Shown here: piece by piece, positions 1 to 9,146 of the stretch | Layout: the number at the start of each line of letters is the position of its first letter | Numbering within the stretch: position 1 is the stretch's first letter | Origin: JAPLST01 sp964397565 | GTDB lineage: Bacteria; Auribacterota; UBA3054; JAPLST01 | Direction: 5' to 3' | DNA length: 64,000 bases | Assembly: GCA_964397565.1 (NCBI GenBank) | Contig: CAYNJC010000016.1 | Coordinates: 32,210 to 96,209 of the forward strand | Made by a program: the position numbers and the translations under genes | The notes under the pieces: model-generated | Databases searched by the model: none | What the model was told of the DNA's origin: nothing | Seen by the model: only the letters and a program-made list of their open reading frames with translations

Positions 1-1
1 A

Positions 2-97
2 ATGGAAGCCGCGGGCTGGCAGATTATGGGCACGATCGAGAGCCCTTTGCGCGGGCCGGCCGGCAACATCGAGTATCTGGTCGGGGCGCGCATGTGA
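2..97 (+). CDS. tlyA: TlyA-family rRNA methyltransferase, C-terminal end (partial)
   Basis: Only the last 31 codons are inside the window and the gene starts before position 1. The peptide ends with GWQIMGTIESPLRGPAGNIE and then YLVGARM. This matches the C-terminal signature of TlyA-type S4/FtsJ 2'-O-methyltransferases (hydrophobic strand, S-P-L/I-x-G-P-x-G-N-x-E-[FY]-L). Members of this family methylate ribose in 16S/23S rRNA. The stop TGA overlaps the GTG start of the NAD kinase. tlyA next to nadK is a common bacterial arrangement, which supports both calls. With so little sequence, the identification rests on this tail and the neighbour. Confidence 0.6.
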   Translation: MEAAGWQIMGTIESPLRGPAGNIEYLVGARM

Positions 98-1008
98 GCC
101 CGCGAATGCAAGGATTTCTGGACGGCAGTGCGGGTATTGTGGCGAATGTCAGCAAGGCGCACGCGACCGAAGCGACCCGCGCGGTGCTGCTGGCGCTGGA
201 CCGGTGTGGTCTGGCGTGGAAGCTGGAGGCGGCGACGGCCGCGGCGCTGGGCGGCGGGCAGCCCGGCGCGCCGCTGGCCGAGCTTGCGCGGGTGGTGACA
301 TGGATGATTGTGATCGGCGGCGACGGCACGATCTTGCAGACAGCGCGGGCGCTGGTGGATCATCCCGTGCCGATTCTCGGCGTCAACCCCGGGCACTCGC
401 TTGGGTTCATGACCGACACGCGGGTGCAGGATGTGATCGCGACGTTGACCGACATGCGGGCGGGGAATTTCACCCTGCTGGAGCGCGGCATGTTGCGCGC
501 CGCGGTATGCCGTGCGGACGGGGTCACGACATTGTTGCCGCCGGCGCTCAACGATGTGGTCTTCATTCATGGCGCACACGCCCAGCTGATTGTGTTGAAT
601 GTGCTGGTCAACGGTGAATTTTTCACGACCTATGCGGCTGATGGGCTGGTGCTCGCGACGGCAACGGGCTCGACCGCGCACGCAATGTCGGCCGGCGGGC
701 CGATTTTATTTCCGGACACGGCGGCGTTGGTGTTGACGCCGATCTGCCCGCACACGTTGTCAAACCGGCCGATCATTTTACCGCGTGGGTATCGCGTCGA
801 CGTGCGGATGGGTGAGCCGCATCGCGAAGTCGGCGTGGCAGTGGACGGCCAGGTGGCGCATCAGCTGGCGCCGGGCGAGTTGGTGCAGATGCAACTGGAC
901 ACGCGCGTCACCCGGTTTGTGCATTCCAACCGCCATGGTTTTGGTGATGTGCTGCGCGAGAAGCTGCACTGGCGCGGTGATCTGCGGGTGGACCGCTCAC
1001 GCGAATAA
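94..1008 (+). CDS. nadK: NAD kinase
   Basis: A 304-residue ATP-NAD kinase that phosphorylates NAD+ to NADP+ in the cytoplasm. The family motif GGDGT is present at about residues 76-80 (IGGDGTILQTAR). It is followed by NPGHSLGFMTD, a variant of the usual G-x-LGFL segment, the LNDVV motif, and the C-terminal block ADGLVLATATGSTAH...PICPHTLSNRP that binds the nicotinamide nucleotide. Length is normal for the family. The start is GTG at 94, inside the tlyA stop (ATGTGA); an in-frame ATG at 106 is the alternative. It sits first in a co-directional run with the 2-oxoacid:ferredoxin oxidoreductase genes, 9 nt before korD. Confidence 0.93.
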   Translation: MSPRMQGFLDGSAGIVANVSKAHATEATRAVLLALDRCGLAWKLEAATAAALGGGQPGAPLAELARVVTWMIVIGGDGTILQTARALVDHPVPILGVNPGHSLGFMTDTRVQDVIATLTDMRAGNFTLLERGMLRAAVCRADGVTTLLPPALNDVVFIHGAHAQLIVLNVLVNGEFFTTYAADGLVLATATGSTAHAMSAGGPILFPDTAALVLTPICPHTLSNRPIILPRGYRVDVRMGEPHREVGVAVDGQVAHQLAPGELVQMQLDTRVTRFVHSNRHGFGDVLREKLHWRGDLRVDRSRE

Positions 1009-1017
1009 CAGGAACAC

Positions 1018-1254
1018 ATGGCCCATGTAATTATTGATCTGCAGCGCTGCAAAGGCTGTTGTTTGTGCATGCAGGTCTGCCCGAAAAAAATACTGCGGTC
1101 GTCGGCGCGCTTGAACGAACGCGGATTATATCCGTGTGAGACCACCGATGCGGATGCGTGCATTGGGTGCCTGCAATGTGTGCTGGTGTGCCCGGATGTG
1201 GCGATCACGGTTACGGACGCAGACGTGCGTGCCATGGAGCAGGGGCCAGTATGA
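1018..1254 (+). CDS. korD: 2-oxoacid:ferredoxin oxidoreductase, delta (ferredoxin-like) subunit
   Basis: A 78-residue ferredoxin with two [4Fe-4S] binding motifs, CKGCCLCMQVCP near the N-terminus and CIGCLQCVLVCP in the second half. This is the bacterial 2x[4Fe-4S] fold of the delta subunit of 2-oxoglutarate/branched 2-oxoacid:ferredoxin oxidoreductases. It carries electrons from the TPP site to external ferredoxin. The ATG has an AGGA Shine-Dalgarno 5 nt upstream. The stop overlaps the korA start as ATGA, so the delta and alpha subunits are translationally coupled. Confidence 0.9.
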   Translation: MAHVIIDLQRCKGCCLCMQVCPKKILRSSARLNERGLYPCETTDADACIGCLQCVLVCPDVAITVTDADVRAMEQGPV

Positions 1255-2339
1255 GTGCGGAAAGACACGCAGCACGCCAGTTGATGAGCGGCAACGAAGC
1301 GTTGGCGGAAGGCGCGATCCAGGCCGGCTGCGACGCGTACTTTGGCTATCCAATCACGCCGCAAAACGAGATACCGGAATACATGGCGCGGCGGATGCCG
1401 GAGGAAGGGCGCGTGTTTGTGCAGTCGGAGAGCGAATTGGCGGCGATCAGCATGGTGATGGGCGCGGCCCTGACGGGTGCGCGGGCGATGACGACGTCAT
1501 CGAGTCCCGGCATCAGCTTGATGCAGGAAGGCATTTCGTATCTATGCGGCTGCGAGCTGCCGGCCGTGATTGCCAATGTGGTCCGCGGCGGGCCGGGGCT
1601 GGGCAACATTGCGGCGGCGCAAAGCGATTATTTTCAGGCGGTGAAAGGCGGCGGGCACGGCGATTACCGTTTGTTTGTCATCGCGCCGGCGTCGGTGCAG
1701 GAGATGTATGATTTTGCGTATTTGGCCTTTGATGCGGCATTTGCGTATCGCAATCCGGCGATGATTTTGAGCGATGGCCTGATCGGCCAGATGATGGAGC
1801 CGGTCGTGTTTCGCGCGCCGCTGCATCTGCGGATTGCCGCTGCCAATTATGACGCCAGCAGTTGGGCGCTGACCGGCGCCAAGGGCCGGCCGCCGCGCAG
1901 TATCAAGTCGCTGTTGCTGGGTGATGGGGTGCTGGAAGCGCACAACCAGAAACTGCAGGCCAAGTATCAACAGATGTGCGCGCAGGTGCGCTACGAAGCG
2001 CTGCAGACCGACGATGCGGAACATATATTTGTCGCCTACGGCATTTGTGCGCGGATTTGTCATGGCGCACTGGCGCGCTTGCGCGGCGAGGGGCTGCGGG
2101 TCGGCTTGTTGCGTCCGATCAGTTTGTGGCCGTTTCCGACCGCGTGGCTGCGTGCGCAGGCGCCGCGCGTGCGGCACATCATGGCGGTGGAATTGAGTTG
2201 CGGGCAAATGGTTGAGGATGTGCGGCTGGCCGTGGGCGATGCGACGCGCGTCGCATTCTATGGCCGCAGCGGTGGCGGCGTCATGACCGTTGACGAGTTA
2301 TGCGCAGAGGCGCGGCGGGTTTTTACGCAGGAGCAGTAA
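1251..2339 (+). CDS. korA: 2-oxoacid:ferredoxin oxidoreductase, alpha subunit
   Basis: A 362-residue pyruvate/2-oxoglutarate ferredoxin oxidoreductase alpha subunit (KorA/VorB type). It has the pyrimidine-binding N-terminal domain with GNEALAEGAIQAGCDAYFGY and PITPQNEIPEYM, the SESELAAISMVMGAALTG segment and GLGNIAAAQSDYFQAVKGGG. The C-terminal third is the domain II fold ending in a short tail. With KorB it decarboxylates a 2-oxoacid oxidatively to acyl-CoA. An upstream in-frame ATG at 1158 lies inside korD; the start at 1251 (ATGA overlap) fits the family length and coupling. The gamma domain is not fused to this chain, unlike two-subunit enzymes. Substrate choice (2-oxoglutarate, pyruvate or branched-chain) cannot be read from sequence alone. 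Confidence 0.9.
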   Translation: MSAERHAARQLMSGNEALAEGAIQAGCDAYFGYPITPQNEIPEYMARRMPEEGRVFVQSESELAAISMVMGAALTGARAMTTSSSPGISLMQEGISYLCGCELPAVIANVVRGGPGLGNIAAAQSDYFQAVKGGGHGDYRLFVIAPASVQEMYDFAYLAFDAAFAYRNPAMILSDGLIGQMMEPVVFRAPLHLRIAAANYDASSWALTGAKGRPPRSIKSLLLGDGVLEAHNQKLQAKYQQMCAQVRYEALQTDDAEHIFVAYGICARICHGALARLRGEGLRVGLLRPISLWPFPTAWLRAQAPRVRHIMAVELSCGQMVEDVRLAVGDATRVAFYGRSGGGVMTVDELCAEARRVFTQEQ

Positions 2340-3073
2340 TGCAGTATACACGACCGACAGCATTGCAGGATGTAGCCACGCACTATTGCGCGGGCTGTGG
2401 CCACGGTGTGGCGCATCGCTTGATTGCGGAAGTGGTGGATGAATTGGGCATCCGCGAACGGACGCTGGCCGTGGCGCCGGTGGGCTGCGCGGTGTTGGCG
2501 TATGACTATTGGAATTTCGATGTGACGGAAGCAGCGCACGGGCGCGCGCCGGCGGTGGCGACCGGGATGCGGCGCTGCAATCCGGACAAGGTGGTGTTCA
2601 CCTACCAAGGCGATGGCGACTTGGCGGCGATTGGCGCGGGTGAAATTGTCAATGCGGCTAACCGCGGCGAATTGATCTCGGTGTTTTTCATCAACAACGC
2701 CACCTATGGCATGACCGGCGGGCAAATGGCGCCGACGACCATGCTGCACCAGCGCACGACGACGTCGCCGCGCGGGCGCGAGGCACGGGCCGAAGGCTGG
2801 CCGATGAAAGTGGTGGAAATGCTGGCGCAGCTGGAGGGGACGGCCTATGCGGTGCGTTGCGCGCTGGACACGCCCAAGAACATTCGCGCGGCGCGCGCGG
2901 CGATTAAGAAGGCATTCGAAGTGCAATTGGCCGGGCAAGGATTGGCGATTGTGGAGTTGTTGTCGGCGTGTCCGGTGGGATGGGGTATGACCCCGGTTGA
3001 GGCCGTGAAAACGATTGCGGGTACTATGATGACCCAGTTTCCGCTGGGTGTAGTGAAACAGCCGGAGAACTAG
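2339..3073 (+). CDS. korB: 2-oxoacid:ferredoxin oxidoreductase, beta (TPP-binding) subunit
   Basis: A 244-residue thiamine-pyrophosphate subunit. It has the CAGCGHG motif at residues 17-23, the GDGDLAAIGAGEIVNAANRG diphosphate/Mg2+ motif near residue 90 and NNATYGMTGGQMAPTT. The start ATG shares its A with the korA stop (TAATG), giving tight coupling. An upstream ATG at 2300 would lie inside korA and is unlikely. In four-subunit complexes a gamma subunit of about 180 residues usually follows; here the next gene, 3 nt downstream, is dapA. The gamma subunit is therefore missing from this locus. Confidence 0.92.
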   Translation: MQYTRPTALQDVATHYCAGCGHGVAHRLIAEVVDELGIRERTLAVAPVGCAVLAYDYWNFDVTEAAHGRAPAVATGMRRCNPDKVVFTYQGDGDLAAIGAGEIVNAANRGELISVFFINNATYGMTGGQMAPTTMLHQRTTTSPRGREARAEGWPMKVVEMLAQLEGTAYAVRCALDTPKNIRAARAAIKKAFEVQLAGQGLAIVELLSACPVGWGMTPVEAVKTIAGTMMTQFPLGVVKQPEN

Positions 3074-3076
3074 ACT

Positions 3077-3955
3077 ATGCGCGGTACATTCAAGGGATCG
3101 ATCGTGGCATTGGTGACGCCGTTTGCTGATGACGGCAGCATTGATTTTGCGACGTTAGCGCGGTTGGTGGAATGGCAGATTGAGAGCGGGACGGACGGGA
3201 TTGTGCCGTGCGGCACGACTGGTGAAAGCCCGACCTTGTCGCACGCAGAGCACGAGGCGGTGGTGGCGGCGGTCGTCACGGCGGTGCGCAAGCGCATTCC
3301 GGTGCTGGCGGGCGCGGGTTCGAACAGCACGGCCGAGTCACTGCGGCTGGTGCGGTTTGCCGAGCAGGTCGGCGCGGATGGCGCCCTGGTGATCACGCCC
3401 TATTACAACAAGCCGACGCCCGCCGGCCTGATTGCGCATTATCACGCCGTCGCGGCGGCGACGCGCTTGCCGATCGTGATGTACAATGTGCCCGGGCGGA
3501 CCGGCATCAATCTAATGCCCGAGACGGTAGCGCTCTTGGCGCAGACGCCGAACATCATCGGCATCAAAGAGGCCAGCGGTTCGCTCGATCAGGTCTCGTC
3601 CATTCTGCAGTTGTGCAAGATTGATGTGTTGTCGGGTGACGATGGCTTGACCCTGCCGATCATGGCGGTGGGCGGCTGTGGCGTCATTTCGGTAGTGGCC
3701 AATGTCGCCCCCAAGAAGATGGTGGCAATGACCCGCGCAGTGTTAAAAGGTGATCTGGCGAATGCCGAGCGGCTGCATCGCGAGTTGTACCCGTTGTGCA
3801 AGGCGCTGTTTGTCGAGACGAATCCGATTCCGGTGAAAGCGGCGTTGGCGATGCTGGGCAAAATCCGAGAGAATCTGCGCTTGCCGCTGGTGCCGCTGAG
3901 CGCGACGCATCGCGCGCAGATGGCCGACGTGATGCGCAGCGCGGGCGACGACTGA
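3077..3955 (+). CDS. dapA: 4-hydroxy-tetrahydrodipicolinate synthase
   Basis: A 292-residue DapA that condenses pyruvate with L-aspartate semialdehyde in the lysine and diaminopimelate pathway. The family opens with a substrate loop seen here as TGIVPCGTTGES-like sequence (GTTGESPTL). The proton-relay tyrosine is at residue 136 (MYNVPGRTG) and the Schiff-base lysine at 164 (GIKEASG). Length and N-terminus (GSIVALVTPF) match the family. A GGAG Shine-Dalgarno lies about 9 nt before the ATG. It is the last gene of the nadK-kor operon, although the metabolic link is not obvious beyond both being core metabolism. A convergent gene follows after 80 nt. Confidence 0.95.
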   Translation: MRGTFKGSIVALVTPFADDGSIDFATLARLVEWQIESGTDGIVPCGTTGESPTLSHAEHEAVVAAVVTAVRKRIPVLAGAGSNSTAESLRLVRFAEQVGADGALVITPYYNKPTPAGLIAHYHAVAAATRLPIVMYNVPGRTGINLMPETVALLAQTPNIIGIKEASGSLDQVSSILQLCKIDVLSGDDGLTLPIMAVGGCGVISVVANVAPKKMVAMTRAVLKGDLANAERLHRELYPLCKALFVETNPIPVKAALAMLGKIRENLRLPLVPLSATHRAQMADVMRSAGDD

Positions 3956-3995
3956 CACCCCCCATTTGTTCGCGGCGACGAATACCGTATTGCAA

Positions 3996-4016
3996 AACCA
4001 TGCGCCGCGCATGGTT
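3996..4016. repeat. 21-bp perfect palindrome, CGCCGCG-core family
   Basis: Arms AACCATGCGC and GCGCATGGTT flank a single central C. It lies between the convergent dapA and giant-protein genes, so it could act as a two-way transcription end, but no T-run follows. A degenerate relative with core CGCGGCG (the same core on the other strand) lies 20 bp upstream at 3964-3983. Other members are at 26253, 33602, 47569 and 61644. Confidence 0.75.
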
Positions 4017-4035
4017 CGTATCAGCACGAGGATGC

Positions 4036-7000
4036 TTACTTGCCGTTCACGAAGATGCGGCCATTGTATGTTTCCCAGAACTCGCTGTTGACCAACAGAC
4101 CATAGTGAAACGCAGTGGTGAGCAGTGTGGATGCGTTGGGCTTGCCGGCAAAGCCGATCCACGAGTCGCGAATGGCGCCGTCAACCTCGAGTTTCAGCAG
4201 CGGGCCATGATAGTCACCCGGTGAGGTCGACTTGTACGCCTGACTGTTGGCGGTGGAAATGGCTGAGGCAATCAGGTCGCCGCCACGGCGGGTCAATTCT
4301 GTGTCGTCCGGATACTCTTTATAGATCGCACGGCGGACCAGCAGCGACTTGATCCGGCTGGGCGCTCGCGCGGCCGAGGTCAAGAGACAGGCGTGCCCGC
4401 CCACGACCGTGATGGTTTCAATGCCATGTTGCACGTCGAGGACGGCGTGGACCGTGCCGCCATAAGCGATTTTCGAGCCGTCGTAGTTGCTGAGTTGCAG
4501 CAGTGCCTTGAGCGACTTGATGCGGCGCGCGGTAATGCGCACGGGCAGATGCTCGCTGTCGCTGATGTCGTCGGGCTCCATGATTTCCGAGCGGGTGATG
4601 TCACCGCCAATGGCATCGAGACAACCGACCGCGCCGCCCGCGTCAATCGCGGCAAAGAGCGAACCACCCAGCGGCGTGCCGTCATAGACATCCGCCATGG
4701 CGCGCACAATCCGAATGTCGCCGGCGGCGCGCAGGATGCAGGGTGGATAACCGTCGGGTGTGCCAATCGAGCCGCCCTTGGCGAAAACTTTACCGATCGA
4801 GCCGCGCGGGGCTTCGAGCGTGGCATAGATGTTGGCGCCATCCGCGCACGAGGCCTCGATGTAACGATCACCCGTATCCGCGTAGGAGCGTTGCTTGAGC
4901 AGCGTGCTGACACTGCCGATGCTGCCCCAGGCCGAGCGAATCAGGGCGGGCGCATCGGGGTCACCGATGGTGCCCCCCACGATCATGATGGTCTTGATGG
5001 TTCTTTCGGCCGCGATGCCGCGCACGATGCCGACATTTTCAGCGAAGACGAGGTCTCGCTTGAGCCAGCAGGTATGAATCAGGATGGTGCCAATGCCGCC
5101 GCGCGTGACGGTCAACTGGCCGATGCTGCCGCCGTTTATGGCGAGTGTGCCGAGCGGGCCGGCCAAAGTGATGGTATTGACCATGCCGACCAACTGCATC
5201 TTCTTCAGGCCGTGGTCTGACACAATCGAATCGAGCGCCACCAAGCCATCGCCGTGCGGCCCGCGGGTAACCTTCATGGTCAAGACATCACGGTCGGTGC
5301 CATTCTTAATGTCAACCGCGCGCCCGGTAAATATTCCCCGCCGGCGGTTGGGCCCCTTATATTGCAGGAAGTAGGTGTCGCCGTCATCATCCTGGCCGGG
5401 TTGGAACAGATCGACGATGAAGGCCACGGTGACGGCGGGCGCAGTCGGACTGTAGCGCACGGAAACGCGGCCGCGATACAGACCGGGCGCATAGCCTTGC
5501 GTGTTCCAGACAACGCGGCCGTTGCCGCGGATATCCATGGCAGCGCCACTCGCGCCGGACAGGTCGTCGCGCACCAGGATAGCATTGGTCAGGCCGGGCC
5601 TGGTGATGTCGGCGGTGACAATCACCGCGCCGGTCGCGTTCAGAATGGTAAAGGCGCCCGCGTCAAACGGGCTGCCGATGGCGGCGACAAACTCATCGCG
5701 CGGCAACTGGATATCAAGCAAAGTGCCGGCGCCATCACCTTCGACATTCACGCTGAAAAGTACGTCGCCCACGTACGGCGAGCCAAGCTCCTGGCAGCAC
5801 AGGCGCAACGGGACGCTGCCGCTCCAATTGTCGAGCGAACTCAGGGTCAGGGTGTGGTTGGGCAGCGAGAACAGGGCGCTGACATGGTCTTGGGCGCCCT
5901 CGATCCACCATTTGTAGGTCTTGTTGGTGCTGCCATTCTGGAGAATGTCATTAAGATCCAAGACCGACGATTCGAAGGCCAACAGGTCCTGATCGTCAAG
6001 GGCCAGTTGCGGGATATCGAGCCAGATCACGCCGCGATGCCAGGCCGGGCAGAGATCCTCGGGAAACTCATCGAACAATTCGAGGGCATTGAACTGCTGC
6101 GCGGTCCAGAGGCCCATGCCGATCTCGCGATCATCCCCGATCGTCATGGATTCCGGCAGCAGTTCGAGGGTCTGATTCAACTTCGGCCGGATGGTCACGC
6201 GCAGCACGGCGACATCGCGCGCGGTGGTGATGGTGTTGCACCAGATGTCGCCGCAGAGGTAGCCGTCCATGGAATTGTTGCTGATCCAGATACCGCCGGC
6301 GTTGGTCGAAAAGCCGGACGGGAGCACCGGTGCCGAGACTTGCATGACCGTGGCATCGAAGGCGTAGGCAAACGTGACGCGCTGCAGCGCGACGCCATTC
6401 GGATTGCTGACGCGCACCGTCAAGACATAATTCGTGCCGAGTACGGGCGGCAGTGCGCTGTCGCTGATCCAGATGTAGGCGCCATGCGGATACACCGCCC
6501 ATTTGCTGACATTGATGTTGCCGGCGGCGTTCGCATCCATGACCGACATGTCGCCAAAGCGCACATCCGTGACGGCTTGGCCGCTGGTGTTCGTCGTGGT
6601 GTCATACATCCAGAACACTTCGTCCAAGGTGGGGATCAACGGCAGGGTGGCGATCACGGCCGCGCCGGTGGTGGCGGCCACCTGCAAGGCCAGCGTCGCG
6701 TCGTAATAGCACATGTCTTGCGCATTCGAGACTAGCGTAATCGCGCTGCTAAACGCCAATGGCTGCCCATCCTGCAACGGCGTATCCCATGTGCCAGCCG
6801 GCAGAATGGCGCTGTCGGCATCCAGCAGAATTCGGGCTGCCAGCGCATCCCAATAGGTAGCATGCGGATTGACTAACGACAAAGCCACCGGAGCTTGCAC
6901 GCCGGCAAACAACGTGCGGCGCGGCTCGAACACAAGCGCGACCGGTTCGGGCTTGGCAACCGTGATACTGATGCCGGACACACCATCACCCGGCACACCC

Positions 7001-9000
7001 GGCGCGCCCAGGACATCAATGCCGGCTTCAACGACGCGGCAATAGTTGCTGGCGGAGAGTGCATAACTCACCGGCGTGAGGAGCATCGTGCCGGGTTTCA
7101 AGGCGGTGAACTGGATGCGCGCGAGGCAGGTAGTTGCGGTCGTGCTGGCCGTGCCAAACGCGCGCAAAACGGTGTTCGTCGTTGCGTTGACCGCCAGCGT
7201 TTCGAGGGAGACGCCGGTGCCGGTCTGGAGCGTCATGCCAGTCTCGTCAAAAATCCAACGCAAATCATAGGTGGCATCGATCAGTGCGTCGCCGTACGAG
7301 ACGATGTTGTAGCTCACGCGCTCACCCGGTTTGACTGGGGCGCTGTCCGCGCCATCACGTGTGAGGGCGATGGTCACGCTGCGGAGCGTGCTGCTGCCAC
7401 TGGCAACGCCCAGCACACAAGGCCAGCCGCCGCCACAGGCGCTTTCGTCTTGAAGATCATTGAGATCAAGCGCGACCCAAATGTCGCCGCGCACAAAGCC
7501 AACCAGACCGGTCGTCATCGGCGTGAAGGCCAGAGTGCCGACACACAACACGGCTTGGGTCAAGAGCACACCAGACGGCAGATCTATCTGGATGCGCACG
7601 GCGGCGGATGTCCACGGATACCACAAGGAATCCGGCCGTTCGGGATCGGGCATGAAGGTGTTCGTGGCAAAGGACACAGTCTGGTGTTGTCCGCTGACGG
7701 CCAGCGCAGGATTGATGCGGAAGGCATTGCTGCCACACGCAATCAGGGCGGGATCAAAGAACATCTCCACGTCCAGGGAATCAAACTGCACCGGCGCCGG
7801 CACGGATTTGGCCAGCATCACGCGGGCAAACGTCGTGCTGCCAACATAGCCATAGGGCGTGGCAGGCTCCAGGAACATGCGCACGCCGTCCACATAGCGT
7901 ACCGTAATGTCCGTCGGCTCAACGCCATCTTCCGCGTCATCCCACATGCCCAGCAAGTCAACCCCATAGCGGTCCACGGTTGAATACAGGTCCGAGTCTG
8001 AGAAGCCAAGGGACAACTCGCTGTTGTCTTCAATGTTCTGCGGCAACAGTTGCCACACACACAGGGCGCCGGCGTAGTTGGTCGGGGCACACCACAGCTC
8101 CACAAACAATTCGCCCTCATCGCGATTGGTGATGATGACGCAACCCGGCTGCGGTGGCGGCAGTTCGCCGCCGGCTGGGCAGCTAATTTCAACGGTGTTG
8201 AAGAAGGCGGGGATACTGGCGCGCAAGGCCGTTAGATTCGTCAACGCAAACACGGTCGGTTCATAGGCGAGTTCGAGCCGCACATGGTCGTACGGCGCGG
8301 CCCCGCTGGCCGGTCGGATGGCCGCGGTGACCGCCACGGAGGTGGCGGCCAGCGGAATGATGCGGCTGGCCGGAGTCAGGCTCAGAATGTAGCCGGGCGT
8401 GTTGACAACCGTCAGCGCGATTTCATCGCCGCCGTCGTAGGCATCTTCCGGATCGCCGAGAATGTCAACCAGCGTGCCGCCTTCCAGTACCGTCATGCTT
8501 GAACCGATCTCTGGATCCGGATCGATCTCGAAATAAAACGTCTCATCATTCGGCTCCCGCGCAATGCAAACGAGGGTGGCGATCGCCACCACGCCAGTCA
8601 ATTGGTACGGCTCACGCGCCTGACCACGTGCCCAGACTGCGGCGTTGTCCGCGCTCTGCTCCCAGCCAGTGGTGTCAAACTGCCAGGCGGCCGTGTTCCA
8701 CGTGCAACTGAGCACCTGAATGCCGGCAGGCCAGCCCGCCAGGATGCTCAGGGACGGGCGTGCGCCTGGTTGCCACGTGGCCGGCTCATCCGGCTGAAAC
8801 TGGGCGATGACGCTGACCGCGAAGGGCTCTGCCAGCCGCACGGTATCGCGCGGCGCATCAAAGCCCAATTGCGCGGCGGGCATCCGCACGGCCACTGACG
8901 CCAGCAACATCACACTGCACACCAGATAGCACAACGCGCCCTGTCGCGCGTTGACTGCCTTTTCTTGGATGTGCATTGGCGTGTCTGCTCTCATAATCAT
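4036..9000 (-). CDS. Giant secreted protein with adhesin-like and beta-helix-like regions
   Basis: A 1,654-residue protein I cannot assign to a named family. The first ~45 residues look like a Sec signal peptide: charged start, then a hydrophobic stretch CYLVCSVMLLASVAV and an AAQ cleavage-like end. An internal ATG nine codons in (MHIQEK) is an alternative start. Roughly residues 50-1090 are several similar beta-sandwich-like stretches of the cohesin/bacterial-Ig kind, with recurring phrases of the type 'VRVSNPNGVALQRVTFAY'. From about residue 1220 the sequence becomes a glycine-rich solenoid with recurring G-[SG]-IG-x-[VIL] units (GGSIGQLTV, GSIGSVSTL, GSIGKVFAK), resembling a beta-helix. 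There is no visible C-terminal sorting signal or dockerin. It is downstream (146 nt) of the MacB-like ABC permease on the same strand. A role in surface attachment or polysaccharide interaction is inference. Confidence 0.75.
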   Translation of the reverse strand: MIMRADTPMHIQEKAVNARQGALCYLVCSVMLLASVAVRMPAAQLGFDAPRDTVRLAEPFAVSVIAQFQPDEPATWQPGARPSLSILAGWPAGIQVLSCTWNTAAWQFDTTGWEQSADNAAVWARGQAREPYQLTGVVAIATLVCIAREPNDETFYFEIDPDPEIGSSMTVLEGGTLVDILGDPEDAYDGGDEIALTVVNTPGYILSLTPASRIIPLAATSVAVTAAIRPASGAAPYDHVRLELAYEPTVFALTNLTALRASIPAFFNTVEISCPAGGELPPPQPGCVIITNRDEGELFVELWCAPTNYAGALCVWQLLPQNIEDNSELSLGFSDSDLYSTVDRYGVDLLGMWDDAEDGVEPTDITVRYVDGVRMFLEPATPYGYVGSTTFARVMLAKSVPAPVQFDSLDVEMFFDPALIACGSNAFRINPALAVSGQHQTVSFATNTFMPDPERPDSLWYPWTSAAVRIQIDLPSGVLLTQAVLCVGTLAFTPMTTGLVGFVRGDIWVALDLNDLQDESACGGGWPCVLGVASGSSTLRSVTIALTRDGADSAPVKPGERVSYNIVSYGDALIDATYDLRWIFDETGMTLQTGTGVSLETLAVNATTNTVLRAFGTASTTATTCLARIQFTALKPGTMLLTPVSYALSASNYCRVVEAGIDVLGAPGVPGDGVSGISITVAKPEPVALVFEPRRTLFAGVQAPVALSLVNPHATYWDALAARILLDADSAILPAGTWDTPLQDGQPLAFSSAITLVSNAQDMCYYDATLALQVAATTGAAVIATLPLIPTLDEVFWMYDTTTNTSGQAVTDVRFGDMSVMDANAAGNINVSKWAVYPHGAYIWISDSALPPVLGTNYVLTVRVSNPNGVALQRVTFAYAFDATVMQVSAPVLPSGFSTNAGGIWISNNSMDGYLCGDIWCNTITTARDVAVLRVTIRPKLNQTLELLPESMTIGDDREIGMGLWTAQQFNALELFDEFPEDLCPAWHRGVIWLDIPQLALDDQDLLAFESSVLDLNDILQNGSTNKTYKWWIEGAQDHVSALFSLPNHTLTLSSLDNWSGSVPLRLCCQELGSPYVGDVLFSVNVEGDGAGTLLDIQLPRDEFVAAIGSPFDAGAFTILNATGAVIVTADITRPGLTNAILVRDDLSGASGAAMDIRGNGRVVWNTQGYAPGLYRGRVSVRYSPTAPAVTVAFIVDLFQPGQDDDGDTYFLQYKGPNRRRGIFTGRAVDIKNGTDRDVLTMKVTRGPHGDGLVALDSIVSDHGLKKMQLVGMVNTITLAGPLGTLAINGGSIGQLTVTRGGIGTILIHTCWLKRDLVFAENVGIVRGIAAERTIKTIMIVGGTIGDPDAPALIRSAWGSIGSVSTLLKQRSYADTGDRYIEASCADGANIYATLEAPRGSIGKVFAKGGSIGTPDGYPPCILRAAGDIRIVRAMADVYDGTPLGGSLFAAIDAGGAVGCLDAIGGDITRSEIMEPDDISDSEHLPVRITARRIKSLKALLQLSNYDGSKIAYGGTVHAVLDVQHGIETITVVGGHACLLTSAARAPSRIKSLLVRRAIYKEYPDDTELTRRGGDLIASAISTANSQAYKSTSPGDYHGPLLKLEVDGAIRDSWIGFAGKPNASTLLTTAFHYGLLVNSEFWETYNGRIFVNGK

Positions 9001-9146
9001 TAATTAAAGAGCATTAAACATACCAGATCAGACGGCGTTACATAAGCCACTCCAAATGAACACACCAAATAGGTGTTGCAAGCGTGTTTTGGCATGTTGC
9101 ACAAGAGGATTCGCGCTAACGCAATGGCCGCTTTGCGTTTGCGCGA

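Noticed and set aside
5254..6735. A 493-residue plus-strand frame opposite the giant protein, and similar long antisense frames (6895-7983, 11559-12890, 12638-13954, 16032-17300, 18236-19780, 19976-21091).
   Set aside because: They are shadows of GC-rich genes: no domain is recognisable, the composition is rich in Arg/His/Gln/Gly as expected for antisense reads, and each lies fully across a convincing gene.
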